DNA of 64,000 nucleotides from Hamiltosporidium tvaerminnensis (GCA_022605425.2 JAKIMF020000001.1:2482501-2546500); one strand, 5' to 3'; shown: positions 22,416 through 33,841, counted from the first letter of the stretch. Notes: generated by a model from the letters alone, not told the origin. Numbers and translations are program-made.

Positions 22416-23920
22416 TCTCGATTATATTTTAAAGCGTTTCAATTTACTTTTATCTTATTATATAGGGAATTATCTATATTTGTAATTTCATAATTATAAT
22501 TGCCTTGAATGGCAATAAAATAAGAATTTTCTATAAAATATAACTTAAGTTGGAATAAAATATATTTCTGATTGTAAATATTCAAAGCTTTCTTACTTTT
22601 CTATCAAGACTTAAAATCTGATTTTTATTTAAACTTTTATAATTTTTTTTTGTGATTTAAATTTCAGAAAACCAGTTATTTATATGTAAACATTCTTTTT
22701 AATATGCTTAAAATATAGAGTTATGATAATTGATGCTTTGTTTTAAAACATATTTGATTTATCTTTGCGTCTTTCTTCATCATAGTATGTCAATAGGTAT
22801 TAAAAAATATATTCGGTTTTTATACCAATCGAGAACTTTTGATAATACTTACTTACGACATACTTAGATCTTAGTTTGGGTTTAGAATGTTTAATTGCAA
22901 ATTTTTGGGTTTGAAGTGGAAAGTTTTTTATATATTTCTAAATTCATCGGATGATTCATTTCATCTGTCAGTTCTTTTTATGATAAACTGATTTAGGTAA
23001 AAACCACTCTTTATAATCAAACGAGAAATTATTTGGTAAGTTTGTAATTCTGAAAGGAAAAAAAGTAGAAATTATCTTTTCTATATTTTTTAATAAATCA
23101 AGTATAAAAATTTTAAAATGATTTATTTATGGAAATAAAAAAAATTGTCTGTAATTTTTAGATTGTGTTAAACTGTGCCTGAAGTAATATTGAAACATAT
23201 TTTTAATGAGTTTTTAGTTTTATTTGGGAAAATTTTATAATTGTTGATTCTTATCCTGTTTAATATGCCAAAGCAAAAAAAAACTTTATAGAAATAAATG
23301 AAACTAAATAGATTCTTAAAATTTCACACCAATTTCTGTTGAAACTAGTACATTATTATCAATTAAAGATTTAATACGGCATTTTTTTATCTATTTCAGT
23401 TCCTTAAAGCATTTTTTTAATTTATATTACATTATGAGTTAAAGCTTGTTTTTTATTCATTTATTCTCAAGCATTTTGATTCTTCCTTAAATATTTTAAC
23501 TGATTATTAATAAAAATTATATTAAAGATTCAATTTACTTGGATATTTACGTAAAATTGCGATAGAATTTGAATTATTGTAAATCTTTCGACATAAATTT
23601 AGTATTTTAATTTTTTAATAGAATTTCTAAAAAAATGATCAACAAAATATAAGTTTTATACTGAAAAGAAATTATCAAGTACTGAATCTATTAATTGCTC
23701 TTAAAATTTATATTTAAAACAAATTTAATTGGTTGTTGTTTTTGATCTTCTTTAAATCAATTAATTAAAACAAAATATTTTTTTTTGTAAAAAAATTTAT
23801 CACAAGAACAGATATCAAAAAAAAGGTTTGAATATTTAGAATTTGGTTTTACAATCAATTGAAAACAATTTATTAAAAAGACAATTTGAAATGTATAAAG
23901 AATTACAAGATTGTTTTTTA
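22416..23920. other. AT-rich spacer, no supported gene
   Basis: Long Phe/Ile/Leu/Tyr-type triplet content on both strands with frequent stops; nothing identified. Confidence 0.5.
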
Positions 23921-24235
23921 TTAATTTTCTCCTGTAATAAATTGAACTATTGACTCGACAAGATCTGTTTTAGAATCCAAAACGTTTTCATATTTTTTAC
24001 TGTCATCTTCGTATTTTTCATAAAGTTCTTTTCGTATTTTTTCTAAATATTTAGCATTTTCTGCTTCCAGGTCAGTAAGTTCCTGGTTTTTCTGTACTTT
24101 AAGACGTTCTATGATTTCCAATGCATCCTTTTTTGCTTTTATTTTTAATGTGTCTCGTTCTTTCCTTGCATTGTTAATGCTTTCTTTGGCTTCTTTTTCA
24201 CATTGAATCAATCTTTTAATACTATCAGCACTCAT
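23921..24235 (-). CDS. V-type ATPase subunit G (Vma10 family)
   Basis: 104 residues, the usual size for this family. Subunit G forms, with subunit E, the peripheral stalk that holds the V1 head of the vacuolar proton pump. The N-terminal segment (residues 6-30: I-K-R-L-I-Q-C-E-K-E-A, then N-A-R-K-E-R) matches the conserved start of Vma10, and the whole protein is an uninterrupted charged helix rich in Lys and Glu with K-x-Q-K-N-Q-E-L in the middle. The C terminus (V-E-S-I-V-Q-F-I) also fits. CCC lies one base before the ATG (24237-24239). Small coiled-coil proteins can mimic one another, but the N-terminal motif makes this assignment likely. Confidence 0.85.
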   Translation of the reverse strand: MSADSIKRLIQCEKEAKESINNARKERDTLKIKAKKDALEIIERLKVQKNQELTDLEAENAKYLEKIRKELYEKYEDDSKKYENVLDSKTDLVESIVQFITGEN

Positions 24236-24700
24236 AGGGCGAAATTCAATTAAAAATATTTATTTTTAGAAAAATATTTTGATAAAAGTAAATTATAACA
24301 ACAAAAAGAAAAAGCAAATATTTTTTTTTGACATTGAATGATTTTAGAATCATCACATATATTTTTTTAAATAATTGAATCGTTTTTTTTCATATGAGAT
24401 TTTTAAATTTCGATTTTCTTTTACGATATCAACAATAAGATGCATATAGGTAGAAATAAGTATTATTCTGATAATGGTTAAAAACAAATATAGCATCGTC
24501 TTTTATTTACGAAGAATTTTTAAAATGTATTAATTTATTACATGACAATTTACTCTTCTTGTTTTTATTTTTTCTTCTACTTTTTTTTCCTGTCTAATTT
24601 TAGCTGATCGTTTTATTTAACTATTTTTTCATATTTTAAGTCAATGTTTTTGTTTGTGATATTTTATTTATCTTTCAAATTCAATAATTCTGGGAATTTA
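24236..24700. other. AT-rich spacer
   Basis: Upstream region of the V-ATPase G gene; no feature apart from the CCC motif at 24237-24239. Confidence 0.5.
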
Positions 24701-27700
24701 TCACAAACACCATCTTCTCTTTGCTAGATTTTTGCCGGGAAATATGGTTTGTTTGTATCCCTCTGTTCCATATATGACATTTTTTCTTGCTATTTTTCGG
24801 TTTTCATCGGCCTTTCATTTTGACTATAAACCTCTTCTTAAGTCAAAACAAATTGTTTATATCTTTTTATAGTACTATTGACTAGATGCATGTCTGATCA
24901 AACTCATATTTAGTGGTTATTAAGGTATATATTTTGGTATTTGGCCACAATATCCTTCCTTTTTATCAAATGAAAGATTATCTTAACTATTAACTTAAAA
25001 ACGAGAGAGATCATTGGTCAACGAGTCGTACCTTTTAGATTTTTGGTTCAAAAGTTAAACAGGAATCCTGTGAATAATTGCTGATTAACATTGTAATCTT
25101 ATCTAGTTTCTTATCGTAAAAAAGCCTTCGTCTATTTTTTCGGAACTTATCTTATCCTTTATTGGCTGTATGTAATTGCTTTTAAATACATATTTTCAAA
25201 ATTTTTCGAAATAATTATTTTGATTGTTGAGGACTTTTAATCAAGTTTTATTAAAAAAAAGGGTGTGTAGGTATCTGGAGATAGCCTTATACTACACTGT
25301 AAAGTCATTTTCGTGCATTATTCCCATGTATTTGGCAAATTCTTGATCAGCTTCTAATTTTTGCACTTCGTTTGTAGCTTTTATACACAGAAATACATTT
25401 CTATCCTGAATGTAGCAGAAGGCGGTTTCATCCGTTGCACATTGCCTTGCCTAAGTCCCTTTATAGAATAACCAACACTTACTGGCTGATAATTTCTATT
25501 TTTATATAACTTGAAATTTAATTTTACGTTTTCTATTTTTTATAAAAAATAACCAGATTACGTTTTTTCTAAAATTTCTCACGGCTTCTCTGTCTCAGAT
25601 ATACTTCATTTAGAAAAGTTCTTTAATAAGTGCAAGAGGCATTTCTTTGTTATATTCTATCTTAATATTGCAGCAGTTCTGGAAAATATTTTTTTCATTT
25701 TTTCAGATTATCTCAGAATTGCAAAAGTGTGTATTCTCGTTTAGTGACTTAACTCTATGAGAGTTTCTTCGTGTTTGTATCGTATTAAGCCCAAAGCTTT
25801 TTAAATTTCTCTAATACACCTTGTTTTTAACTACAACTACCAGCACCGCAACATCCAATTCAGATAAATCAGGTCTCGTGAAGTTTAATTACATCCAAAT
25901 GTTATTTGATGAAGATATAGTATATTTAAATGCCTAAATATATTTCTTGAATTCCATTTTATCTGACAAAGGTTTTAACTCATAGTGAAAGCTGCTCCTT
26001 TGCTTTCATAAATTAAACTATTTTGTCTACTTTTTACCATCCTCTGTTATTTCTAATACAATTACAAAACTTTTTTGATCTAGAGTAAGTCCCTGTCTTT
26101 GCAACCTTATAAATTTTCTGCTGCTCTCTTTGGCTAAATTCCTAACCTGATTTTTCTTCAAACCTTATTAACTTCATGTTCCCCAATTCCAAGGTTTGAT
26201 AATAACTGGATAAGAGCATAAGATCATAAATGGATAAGAAATTATTGTTTGATAGAGGTCTTGTCTAATCGTTTATTTCTATCTTTATATAGCCAAGGTT
26301 TAGTGTATATCTATAAAGAAACCAATAAATTTATTAAAAAAATTATATTCTTGAAATTTCTTTAAATTTTTTTACTCTTTTTTTTTGACTCCACTAATCT
26401 ATTAATCATTATTTATATTGATTCTTAGGCAAATTAGAAGATTTGAGACCTTAAATTAAAATTTATAGCGCTTTTCGGAATTATTTATTATATATTTTAT
26501 CCTAGTCATCTTTTACGACAATACCTGTCGCCTTGTAGTTTTTTTTATTTAGTCAATATTAGGTGAAGTCTGATCTTAAGCTCATTGTGTATTTCTTGGC
26601 ATATCTATCAGTTTTCGCTTGCCAACTTTGCGTTCCACTATCAATTAAAAGAGTTCTAATGTGTATTTTATTGTTTTTTTTATAGGTTTAACGTGCTGAT
26701 GAAATTCCCATGGTAAGTGCCTCTTTAGAGCTTGTTTTTTGCACTAGAATATAGAGTTTATAGTAGAATAACTTGGTTTAAGAATCATTTCTTAAAATAT
26801 AACTTTTACAATATCATAAAGATAAGATATCTATGAAAAAATGTAATTTCCTGATCGCAAAATTACAAATATCTTTAATTCTTGCGGAGTTCTATTTAGC
26901 AAGCCACATATTAATATTTTTTTATTTATCAAGCGTAAGAAGCATGATCCAAATAGTATCCGATACAAAATAGTAGAATATTCTTCATATTTGGTTCAAA
27001 TATTTTATTTCTCAATAGTTTGTAACATATTTTCGATTTAATCACATTATTTATATGCAGAATTTAATAAATCGGCCTATCTCATGACAAATTAACCTTC
27101 AAAAAATTCAAAATAACTAATACTTTCTGAATTGCTTTTTTCTTTCGTGCAGGTAATTTTCTTAACATAAAAAGTCAAAAAAAACAATTCTTCTGATTAA
27201 ACTCTCCAATAAACATTTTTTGTAAAGTTTTAAATTAATATTCACATGATTCTCTTAAATAAATTTGCTAATAACTAGAGAGTTTATATACTTACGTGAT
27301 TTTTCGAGAAGATCCTTGAAAAGTAATATCGAAAATTTTTGAGGAATATTTTTCTCTTTAAACGGATCAGGGGTTTTATTGGGTGTGATCTTGTCATAGT
27401 ACATCGTGCCCCTGAAAAATACATTAAACTCTGTTATTATCAGGCATGAGATGTGATATATTATTCTGTAAATTGATTCATTGGATCAAAAATTTTGCCT
27501 TTACCTATTCACTTAAGATTTTTTTGCTTCAAACTATCGTTTTCTAATTTACTTCTTCGTAATTTCTTTAATTTTACACAAATACTTTTCTCTAATGGCA
27601 ATGAAGAACTTAATGTCAGTAAGGGAACATGGCTCATTGAGATAGGCTGTGGATTTATTTCTCTCTATTCTTCGATTTTATTTTTCTTTGTGGTGCTTTT

Positions 27701-28080
27701 ATAATTTTTTCAATATATTGAAAAAACGACACAAAAAAATTCTCATTATAGCATATTGAGATCCATAAACACTTTTTCTAAGTATTTTCCCAAATCTTGT
27801 CTGTGTATCTAAATTCTTACATCATAATATTCTTTTTTTTTCGGTTTATATAGAGTTAGATAAAGACTAAAAAGCCGGGACGGGTTCCCTCTACATCAGT
27901 ATCACACCGAGGAACTGTAATGTCATTTGTCGCTCATTAAAGTCTTTTCAGTGAAAAGAAGCTTTTTTTATGTTAGGGGATTATATAGGGTTAAACGTAC
28001 AATTATTTAGGCAAATGCTTTGGTTTTTGAGGGGTGGGTATTATAGTCTTGCTCTATTTCAAGTGGTTGTCTACAGATGA
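24700..28080 (-). mobile_element. Ancient near full-length relic of the R4/Dong-like element
   Basis: Aligns by eye, minus strand, to about 5740-9230 of the near-complete copy with heavy substitution and many indels. Anchors: 24840-25140 matches the endonuclease and post-endonuclease region (CTCTTCTTAAGTCAAAACAAATTG against CTCTTCGTCGATCAAAGGAAATTG; GGTATTTGGCCACAATATC against GGTATTTTGTCACAATACC); 25380-25430 matches the FCYIQDRN-coding block; 27290-27400 matches the N-terminal third; 27555-27650 matches 8820-8925, including CATGGCTCA; and 27745-27765 matches 9010-9030 (TTCTCATTATAG). No open frame survives. The open frame at 27495-27704 on the plus strand is a shadow of this relic. Confidence 0.75.
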
Positions 28081-28244
28081 GATTGACCTTATGTTTTTAC
28101 AATTTTATTGTATTTTTTAATTTTTTAATTTTTTTTTCACATCGTTTATGCCTTTTTTATTTTTTTATTGTATATTTTCAAGTTAACTTCGAGTCTTTAC
28201 CCACTTTAAGTATTCAAAAGATGTAAATATTTAAATCCATAAAA

Positions 28245-28682
28245 ATGGAAAATTCGATTTTGGAACTTAAAAATTCAAGCGAAATAAATCAAAAAATAAA
28301 AAATGAAAACAAAAAACTTGTTGTAATAAACTTTGGACACACAGATACATTCTTATATCAACACTATAATGAAATATTTAAAGATTTGAAATTTAAATTA
28401 AGTCTTTTTATAGATTTTTACAACTGTCAAATCCCAAATGTACGTGAATTGATACAAAACTTGGATTTATACGATGATGTAAATATAATGTGTTTCTATC
28501 GACAAAAACACATTAAAATAGATTTTTCTACCGGAAACAACACCAAAATTAATTTTTATATAAAATCTAAAGAGGAATTAATTGATATTTTTACTTTAAT
28601 GTTTAAAGAAGCTGTAAAAGGAAAGAATATTGTTTTAATACCCACGGACCATACTTATAACAAATTTAGTGAAATAAATTAA
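28245..28682 (+). CDS. U5 snRNP protein Dib1/DIM1 (15 kDa, thioredoxin-like)
   Basis: 145 residues (family usually about 142). Dib1/DIM1 is a thioredoxin-fold component of the U4/U6.U5 tri-snRNP that must leave for spliceosome activation. Residues 24-35 (K-L-V-V-I-N-F-G-H) match the family V-V-I-R-F-G block. The C-terminal half is highly conserved: M-C-F-Y-R-Q-K-H-I-K-I-D (about 84-95) and G-N-N-T-K-I-N-F (about 99-106), then E-A-V-K-G-K-N-I-V-L-I-P. The thioredoxin redox cysteines are absent, as in the family. The N-terminal 20 residues are divergent. Presence of this gene implies a retained spliceosome even though no intron is visible in this window. A CC pair lies six bases before the ATG. 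Confidence 0.93.
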   Translation: MENSILELKNSSEINQKIKNENKKLVVINFGHTDTFLYQHYNEIFKDLKFKLSLFIDFYNCQIPNVRELIQNLDLYDDVNIMCFYRQKHIKIDFSTGNNTKINFYIKSKEELIDIFTLMFKEAVKGKNIVLIPTDHTYNKFSEIN

Positions 28683-28689
28683 ATTATTT

Positions 28690-29668
28690 TTTAAATTTTG
28701 AATGAAATAAATTTTTATTCGATTCTCATTTTTTAAAGATTCCAATAATTATATTTTCGTTATATTTGATGAGATTTGAATATAATCAAAATTTTTGGTG
28801 AACATGAATATTTATAAAGGTAGAGAAGGGGTTTAGTTGATTAAAATTAGAATGTAGATTATTTTAAGAGGAAACTTATATTTCACCCACTTTTATGTAT
28901 TTAATTTTCTGTTTGATTTTAACTTTCGATTTTAAATGATTTGACAGTAATTCTATTCATTAAAATTTAAATATTTCTAATTTAAAAATTGCCTAAAAAT
29001 AAAAAATATTCTCAAATCTTTAAGCATACCATATATATATATTTATTCTGGGCAAGAAATTAAATCAGATTACATATTTAGAAGATAAATTTTTCTAGAA
29101 CATGCATCAATTCGTAGTTAGAAATATATTTTTGAAAGTATTTTTTGAAGATAACTCGAATGGTAATATTACTTGGTATTGCAAAACGTAGCTTAAAAAG
29201 ATCAAGTATCAGCCTGAGTTTTTTTAGGAGCGTGTTTCGAAGCTATTGGTATACCGGCATATATGTTTAAACTTAACTTAGAATTTTTTTCCCACTAGTT
29301 AATGTTAGTCAAAAATAATTTTATTGATTGGTTGAAGACAAAAAATAAATTCTAAAGAAAAAAAGAGCCAGAAAATAAAACATAAAACCCATAAAATAAA
29401 TAATAATAGAGAATGATCGAACAAAAATAATTAAATAGCAACTTCGTATTTTTCGATTTATATCATTCTAACTAAAATTAGAATATCAACTATAAAACAA
29501 ATATACATTTATTTTCTTTAATCTCATCACAAATTCCTTGAAGAATGAAAAAATACTAGTTTTATAAATTTATTTTAGAAAATTATACTTGAATAGTTTC
29601 AGAAACAAATTTAGAGGGATTTTTTTGTAAAAAATTTAAATATTGTAAATAATATGGTTTTACCCTAA
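28690..29668. other. AT-rich spacer, no supported gene
   Basis: Intergenic region between the Dib1 gene and the clamp-like gene; nothing identified. A CCC motif (29663-29665) precedes the next start codon. Confidence 0.5.
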
Positions 29669-30334
29669 ATGGAACTAGAATTATCTCCTCATAATGCTAG
29701 AATCCTTGATTCACTTCTGAAAACAGAAACAATAATAATAAAAATATCTGAAAATATAATTATTCAAGAACTTTCAGATTCAAAATCACTTCTTATTCAA
29801 ATAACTCTTTTTCCGTTATTTTTCACAGAATATTTACAAAACGATTTAAATTTTAGTTTTTCATTTTCCACACCAAAATTCTTCAAAAAGGGTATGAAAT
29901 CGTTAAGAATAGTAATTACAGATTTGATTATTTCATTATCTTGGAAATTTAATACGTATAATTATTATAAGGAGATATATATTTCTTCGACAGAATTATA
30001 TTCTTTAGATTTTAATGAAATAAAATCAATTAATCTTGATTTAGTACTTCTTTTTGAAATTATTAAGTATTTGAAATCAGATGTAATTGTCTTGAAATTT
30101 TTAGAAAATTATTTTATTATTTCTGGTGAAAATAAAAGTGAAAAGGCTGTTGTCTATATGGAAAATAATTTCAATGAAATTTTAAAATTTCCACAAAAAA
30201 ATATTAAAACGATTCTGGAATTAATGACAGACACGGATGAATGTATGCTTTCAATTGATGCACTTAAAAAAACGGCTTGTTTCATTTCGAAATTTCCTGA
30301 ATATTTATTGTCTATTTTTACAGCATTGTTATAA
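29669..30334 (+). CDS. Possible checkpoint sliding-clamp-like protein (Rad1/Hus1/Rad9 or PCNA-related)
   Basis: 221 residues. The pattern of alternating beta segments resembles the sliding-clamp fold: an N-terminal helix and strand (A-R-I-L-D-S-L-L-K-T-E-T), I-I-I-Q-E-L-S-D-S-K, F-S-F-S-T-P-K-F-F-K-K near residues 63-73, then a second half with L-F-E-I-I-K-Y-L and a final L-K-K-T-A-C-F. If correct, it would act in the 9-1-1 DNA-damage clamp. It is shorter than canonical PCNA (about 260) and lacks an obvious PCNA interdomain loop or C terminus. CCC lies three bases before the ATG. It converges on the next gene with a 217-base gap. This is a fold-level guess without a diagnostic motif. Confidence 0.4.
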   Translation: MELELSPHNARILDSLLKTETIIIKISENIIIQELSDSKSLLIQITLFPLFFTEYLQNDLNFSFSFSTPKFFKKGMKSLRIVITDLIISLSWKFNTYNYYKEIYISSTELYSLDFNEIKSINLDLVLLFEIIKYLKSDVIVLKFLENYFIISGENKSEKAVVYMENNFNEILKFPQKNIKTILELMTDTDECMLSIDALKKTACFISKFPEYLLSIFTALL

Positions 30335-30551
30335 AATTTATTATAAGGCTGAGTGAAATATAATTCTATTCCGTTCAAAACATTTTTACCCGCTTATTTT
30401 CAATTCAAATTATATTTTTACTAAAAACAAATATCTAGATTTCAGATAAACTCGGAATACAATGATTTATTACTTTTTGAATTTACAAATTTACGTGATT
30501 TTAAAATATATTATATTATAAAAAAATTTGAAGAAAAAACAATTTTTAATT

Positions 30552-31124
30552 TTATAAATTTAACATATAAATAAACGCTTTTTCAAATACTTTTTTTACA
30601 AACGGTGGATCATTTTTAATCAGATGATTAAGAGTATCAATACACCTATATTTAGCAACCCCAGTATTTTTGATAATAATCTCAACCGTCAATCCATTTC
30701 TATTTTCATATAAACATTTAACAATTTTATATGCATTTGTTCTGTAAAGTTTGTTATCAGGAAGAAATAAAATAATTTCTGTCCAAATTTCTTCTAAAGT
30801 ACTTTTCTTCGTAATTTGCTGTTTAATTGTACTTTTTTCTTTCTTACTATCATATAAACACTCAGAAAATGATATATTGTTGTTTAAAGATGTGAAATCT
30901 ATATTACTAGTACTCAATTCAAGTCTTTCTACACTCACGTCTAAATTTTCTGGTAATAATATTTCTGCTTGCTTGTCCTCAGAGGAATAGGCATCCAAGG
31001 CTTGAAGTAATGCATTCATTTTTGTATTAAAATGTTTTAAATCGGTTGTAATGTTTTGTATTTTAGTTAATTTACATTTTATTTCTTGAAATAATAAATT
31101 TAGTTTTTGTAATTTTTCTTGCAT
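30552..31124 (-). CDS. Coiled-coil protein with C-terminal winged-helix-like region, unknown
   Basis: 190 residues. Residues 1-45 form a Leu/Lys-rich heptad-like helix (L-Q-K-L-N-L-L-F-Q-E-I onward, ending F-N-T-K-M-N-A-L-L-Q-A-L). Residues 46-110 are acidic and Ser/Asn-rich, probably disordered. Residues 115-190 look like a compact helix-turn-helix: N-A-Y-K-I-V-K-C-L-Y, G-L-T-V-E-I-I-I-K-N-T-G-V, then C-I-D-T-L-N-H-L-I-K and a final strand. The N-terminal helix faintly recalls DASH/Dam1-type spindle proteins (F-N near a Leu-rich helix), but the C-terminal part does not. The start ATG at 31124 has ACC eight bases upstream. Function unassigned. Confidence 0.7.
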   Translation of the reverse strand: MQEKLQKLNLLFQEIKCKLTKIQNITTDLKHFNTKMNALLQALDAYSSEDKQAEILLPENLDVSVERLELSTSNIDFTSLNNNISFSECLYDSKKEKSTIKQQITKKSTLEEIWTEIILFLPDNKLYRTNAYKIVKCLYENRNGLTVEIIIKNTGVAKYRCIDTLNHLIKNDPPFVKKVFEKAFIYMLNL

Positions 31125-31765
31125 CGAATGAGGTGTTTTTTAAAAAAATATTTTACATTTTTAAAGGTTGGTGAATAAGATAAAGAACAGAAAAAAAATA
31201 GAAAATTGATTTTATTAAAAAAAATATTTTATATTTTTAAGGGTACTGAACTAGGCGAAGAAATGATAAAAGTATTTTTTTTTAGAGCGTAAAAATTAAA
31301 TCGTAGAAATTGAAAAGGAAATTATTAGTTTTCTTTTATTCTAAATTTAATTTTAACTCTAAGAATAAACTGTAGAATATAAAATATTAAGTTGTTGAAA
31401 TACTGAATGCTAAATACTATTCAAGAATATGGTTTAAAATAGTTTTATTCCATTTTATTATACAGATTTAAAGATTGAAGTTAGATATTTAAAACAGATT
31501 TGTTTTACTATTCAATAACTTTTTTTTGAGTAATTTTTACCGATTTTTTTAAAAAGATATTAGAACAATAAATTATTATTTATTTGGCAAATATATGTCG
31601 TATTTATACTAAGTATAAATTTTTAAGGGTCAAAACAAATTTTTATTAATTTTAAAGAAATATACTTGCATAAATAAAAAAAAATATTGGACTTGAAAAT
31701 TGAAGCTCGTTTATTGACAATAAATAGCAAATTTCTTATCCAAATGAGAATAAAAGTATAATATT
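31125..31765. other. AT-rich spacer
   Basis: No coding-like frame seen; upstream region of the coiled-coil gene. Confidence 0.5.
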
Positions 31766-31769
31766 TCTT

Positions 31770-31975
31770 CCTGTTTTTTCTAACCGAGGGTTTTGAATCT
31801 ATAATATACCCGGAACATGTAGAGTCTCATTTTGAAGATTTGCTTCTAATTATCTTCCTTGAAAAATATAGAGATCATCATTTGCTAGCTAATTACTTAG
31901 AGAATAGTATCATGTTTGCGTACATATAATCCACTATCTGATAACCCAGGATTGTATTCTTGTTTTTTATTCTAA
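31770..31975 (+). mobile_element. Relic of R4/Dong-like element, endonuclease part
   Basis: Plus-strand match to the segment after the endonuclease signature: translated K-Y-R-D-H-H-L-L-A-N-Y-L against R-K-Y-D-L-L-A-N-E-L, and at DNA level CATATAATCCACTATCTGAT followed by AACCCAGGATTGTATTC against GAGATAATCCCTTATGTGAT and ACCTGGGACGGTATTG of the copy at 60410-60435. Only about 200 bases can be aligned. Confidence 0.6.
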
Positions 31976-32149
31976 AATTTATTTTGGAAGTTACAACTTG
32001 ACTAAAAATTAAGAATTATAACCCCTGAACTAAAAACTAAACACTAAGACATTTATTTTGAATTGATAAAGATTGGATGCAAGCTTTAAGGCAGCTAGCA
32101 ATTTGAATATTTTTCTTATATTTCATCTAACAAGCTTCGTGACGTAAAT

Positions 32150-32395
32150 ATTTGACTCAATCATTTTTACTCGGCACTATAGCCTTGACATCTCTCAGTA
32201 ATGCCTCCACCAGTCTGTTTCCAGGGGTTCTGTTACTTTTTTGGGTTTCGGAACAAGGTGGTTTTAAAGGATCGGTTGTTAGCCCTACACCCAACCTGGT
32301 GAACCATGCCTTTTGGTCGCTTCTTACTGCAAGCAGGGAATATACCAAGCCAATTCTGCATCCAGCATGGAGGGGAAGTAAATGCCTGATACTAA
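32150..32395 (-). mobile_element. LINE-type 3' tail, copy 3, inverted
   Basis: Best preserved tail in the window, on the minus strand. It reads from about 32390 (CCCCTCCATGCTGGATGCAG) through GCAGTAAGAAGCGACC, GGGTGTAGGGCTAAC, CCTTTAAAACCACCTTGTTC, CGAAACCCAAAAAAGTAAC, GACTGGTGGAGGCATTACTG and GCTATAGTGCCGAG. The open frames on both strands here are spurious products of its low stop density. Confidence 0.75.
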
Positions 32396-32499
32396 TATTA
32401 ATGCAAAAAATACTGTTAACTAAATACAAATATATGAAACTTTAATTTGAAAATAGAATGACTAAATTCAAATGTTACATTTAAAATTGTATAAACGAT

Positions 32500-32935
32500 G
32501 ATTTAAAAGAACATAATATAACACATCTTGCACTAATAAAAGGTTCTAATGAGTAAAATATAAAATCGAAGGAAGATAGTTCATTAAAGAAAAAGGAGAA
32601 ACACAGAAGTAGCAAATATATGCAACAAGATAAAGAACGAAAACTTTATTCAAAATTATATAAGGCTGGAAATAATAAGCTTGCGTGTGTTGATGCTTCT
32701 ATAAGATGACAAACGACAGGAAACACTAAGCCTCATGAGGAACCAGTGTTCTGCTATATCCAGGATAGAAATGTGTTTTGGGGACAGAAGGTAAGTGTCA
32801 ACACTGCAATAAGTCTGGTAAAACTGTAGATCATCTATAACTCGATGTAAGAAAATGCTAGGTCATGACCACACGGAATAACATAATGAACTGGGTTGAT
32901 TCTTATATTTTTCTATCAAATAGCTTGAATTATTG
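32500..32935 (+). mobile_element. Fragment of R4/Dong-like element, linker and zinc-knuckle part
   Basis: Plus-strand fragment. Translation gives L-A-L-I-K-G, later S-K-L-Y-K-A-G-N-N-K-L-A, then P-V-F-C-Y-I-Q-D-R-N-V-F-W-G and, after a frameshift, C-Q-H-C-N-K-S-G-K-T-V-D-H-L; it ends with G-H-D-H-T-E just after the knuckle. It matches about 6460-6850 of the near-complete copy. Both ends are internal to the element, so it is a broken piece, not a simple 5' truncation. Confidence 0.75.
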
Positions 32936-33841
32936 TCTATAAAACAAATTATGAGTCAATCTGTTTAAAAAAGATTAGAAGATATGTTTATGGAAATAAA
33001 AGTATAATTGAAACAAATCTAATGTTAAATTCTGAATATATGATCAGGTTGTTTAAACTAAGCAACAAATTAAATGTTATTTCATGCACGTAAATCAGAA
33101 TTATTCCGCAAAATCACTTTAAAACGTCGAACCCTAGGATCTAAAGAGATAATACTGCTGGGTAGGTTAAAATTATTTCCACAAATATTGTGTTTATATA
33201 ATCTTTTATGGGATAACACAGAGAGATATGTTTTGCAAATAAATCATATTATATACATAAGAAGCACCAAATAGGTAAAATAACAAGGAACATAACTTTT
33301 TTGGCAATCAAAAATCAATCGAAACATTTTATTTTGATATAAGGAGAAAACAGTCATCAAAATAAAATTCCGATGAAATTTAGTAGATCAATCAATATAT
33401 AATCCATCAAAAATGTCGAAACATGCGGCCTATATTCGATTTTAAAACTTTTAAACAGGTATGAAGGTATCAAACCAATGAAGACGCAAATAATCGATTT
33501 ATTTATGATGATATAACTCTTAGACGACGATAGACTGAAAACTTCAAAAATTGAATACTGTATAAAAGAGAGAAAATGAAAAGGCAATTAAAAAAGAGGG
33601 ATAGTTCTCAGAAGAAGGAAAAATGATTCAATTTGCATTTAAATAAAGTAGTTTTCGGAAAAGAGAAAAAATAGTGAATTTATATTTTATTTAGCGGCCA
33701 GAGTAAAATATTTTTAACATTAATTCGATCAAAAAAATTATAAACGTTATTTTTCTTTTAGTAAATAATATTCTAAACATGAAAATCTGACTTATATTTT
33801 AAATATTTTATATAAACTCTTTATTTTAATCAAATTTTGAT
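32936..33841. other. Spacer, no supported gene
   Basis: A minus-strand open frame at 33357-33587 is hydrophobic and AT-driven, without start motif or homology, and is not called. Confidence 0.5.

Noticed and set aside
32152-32445. Overlapping open frames on both strands (97 and 90 codons)
   Set aside because: They coincide exactly with the inverted LINE tail, whose higher G+C content gives few stops.
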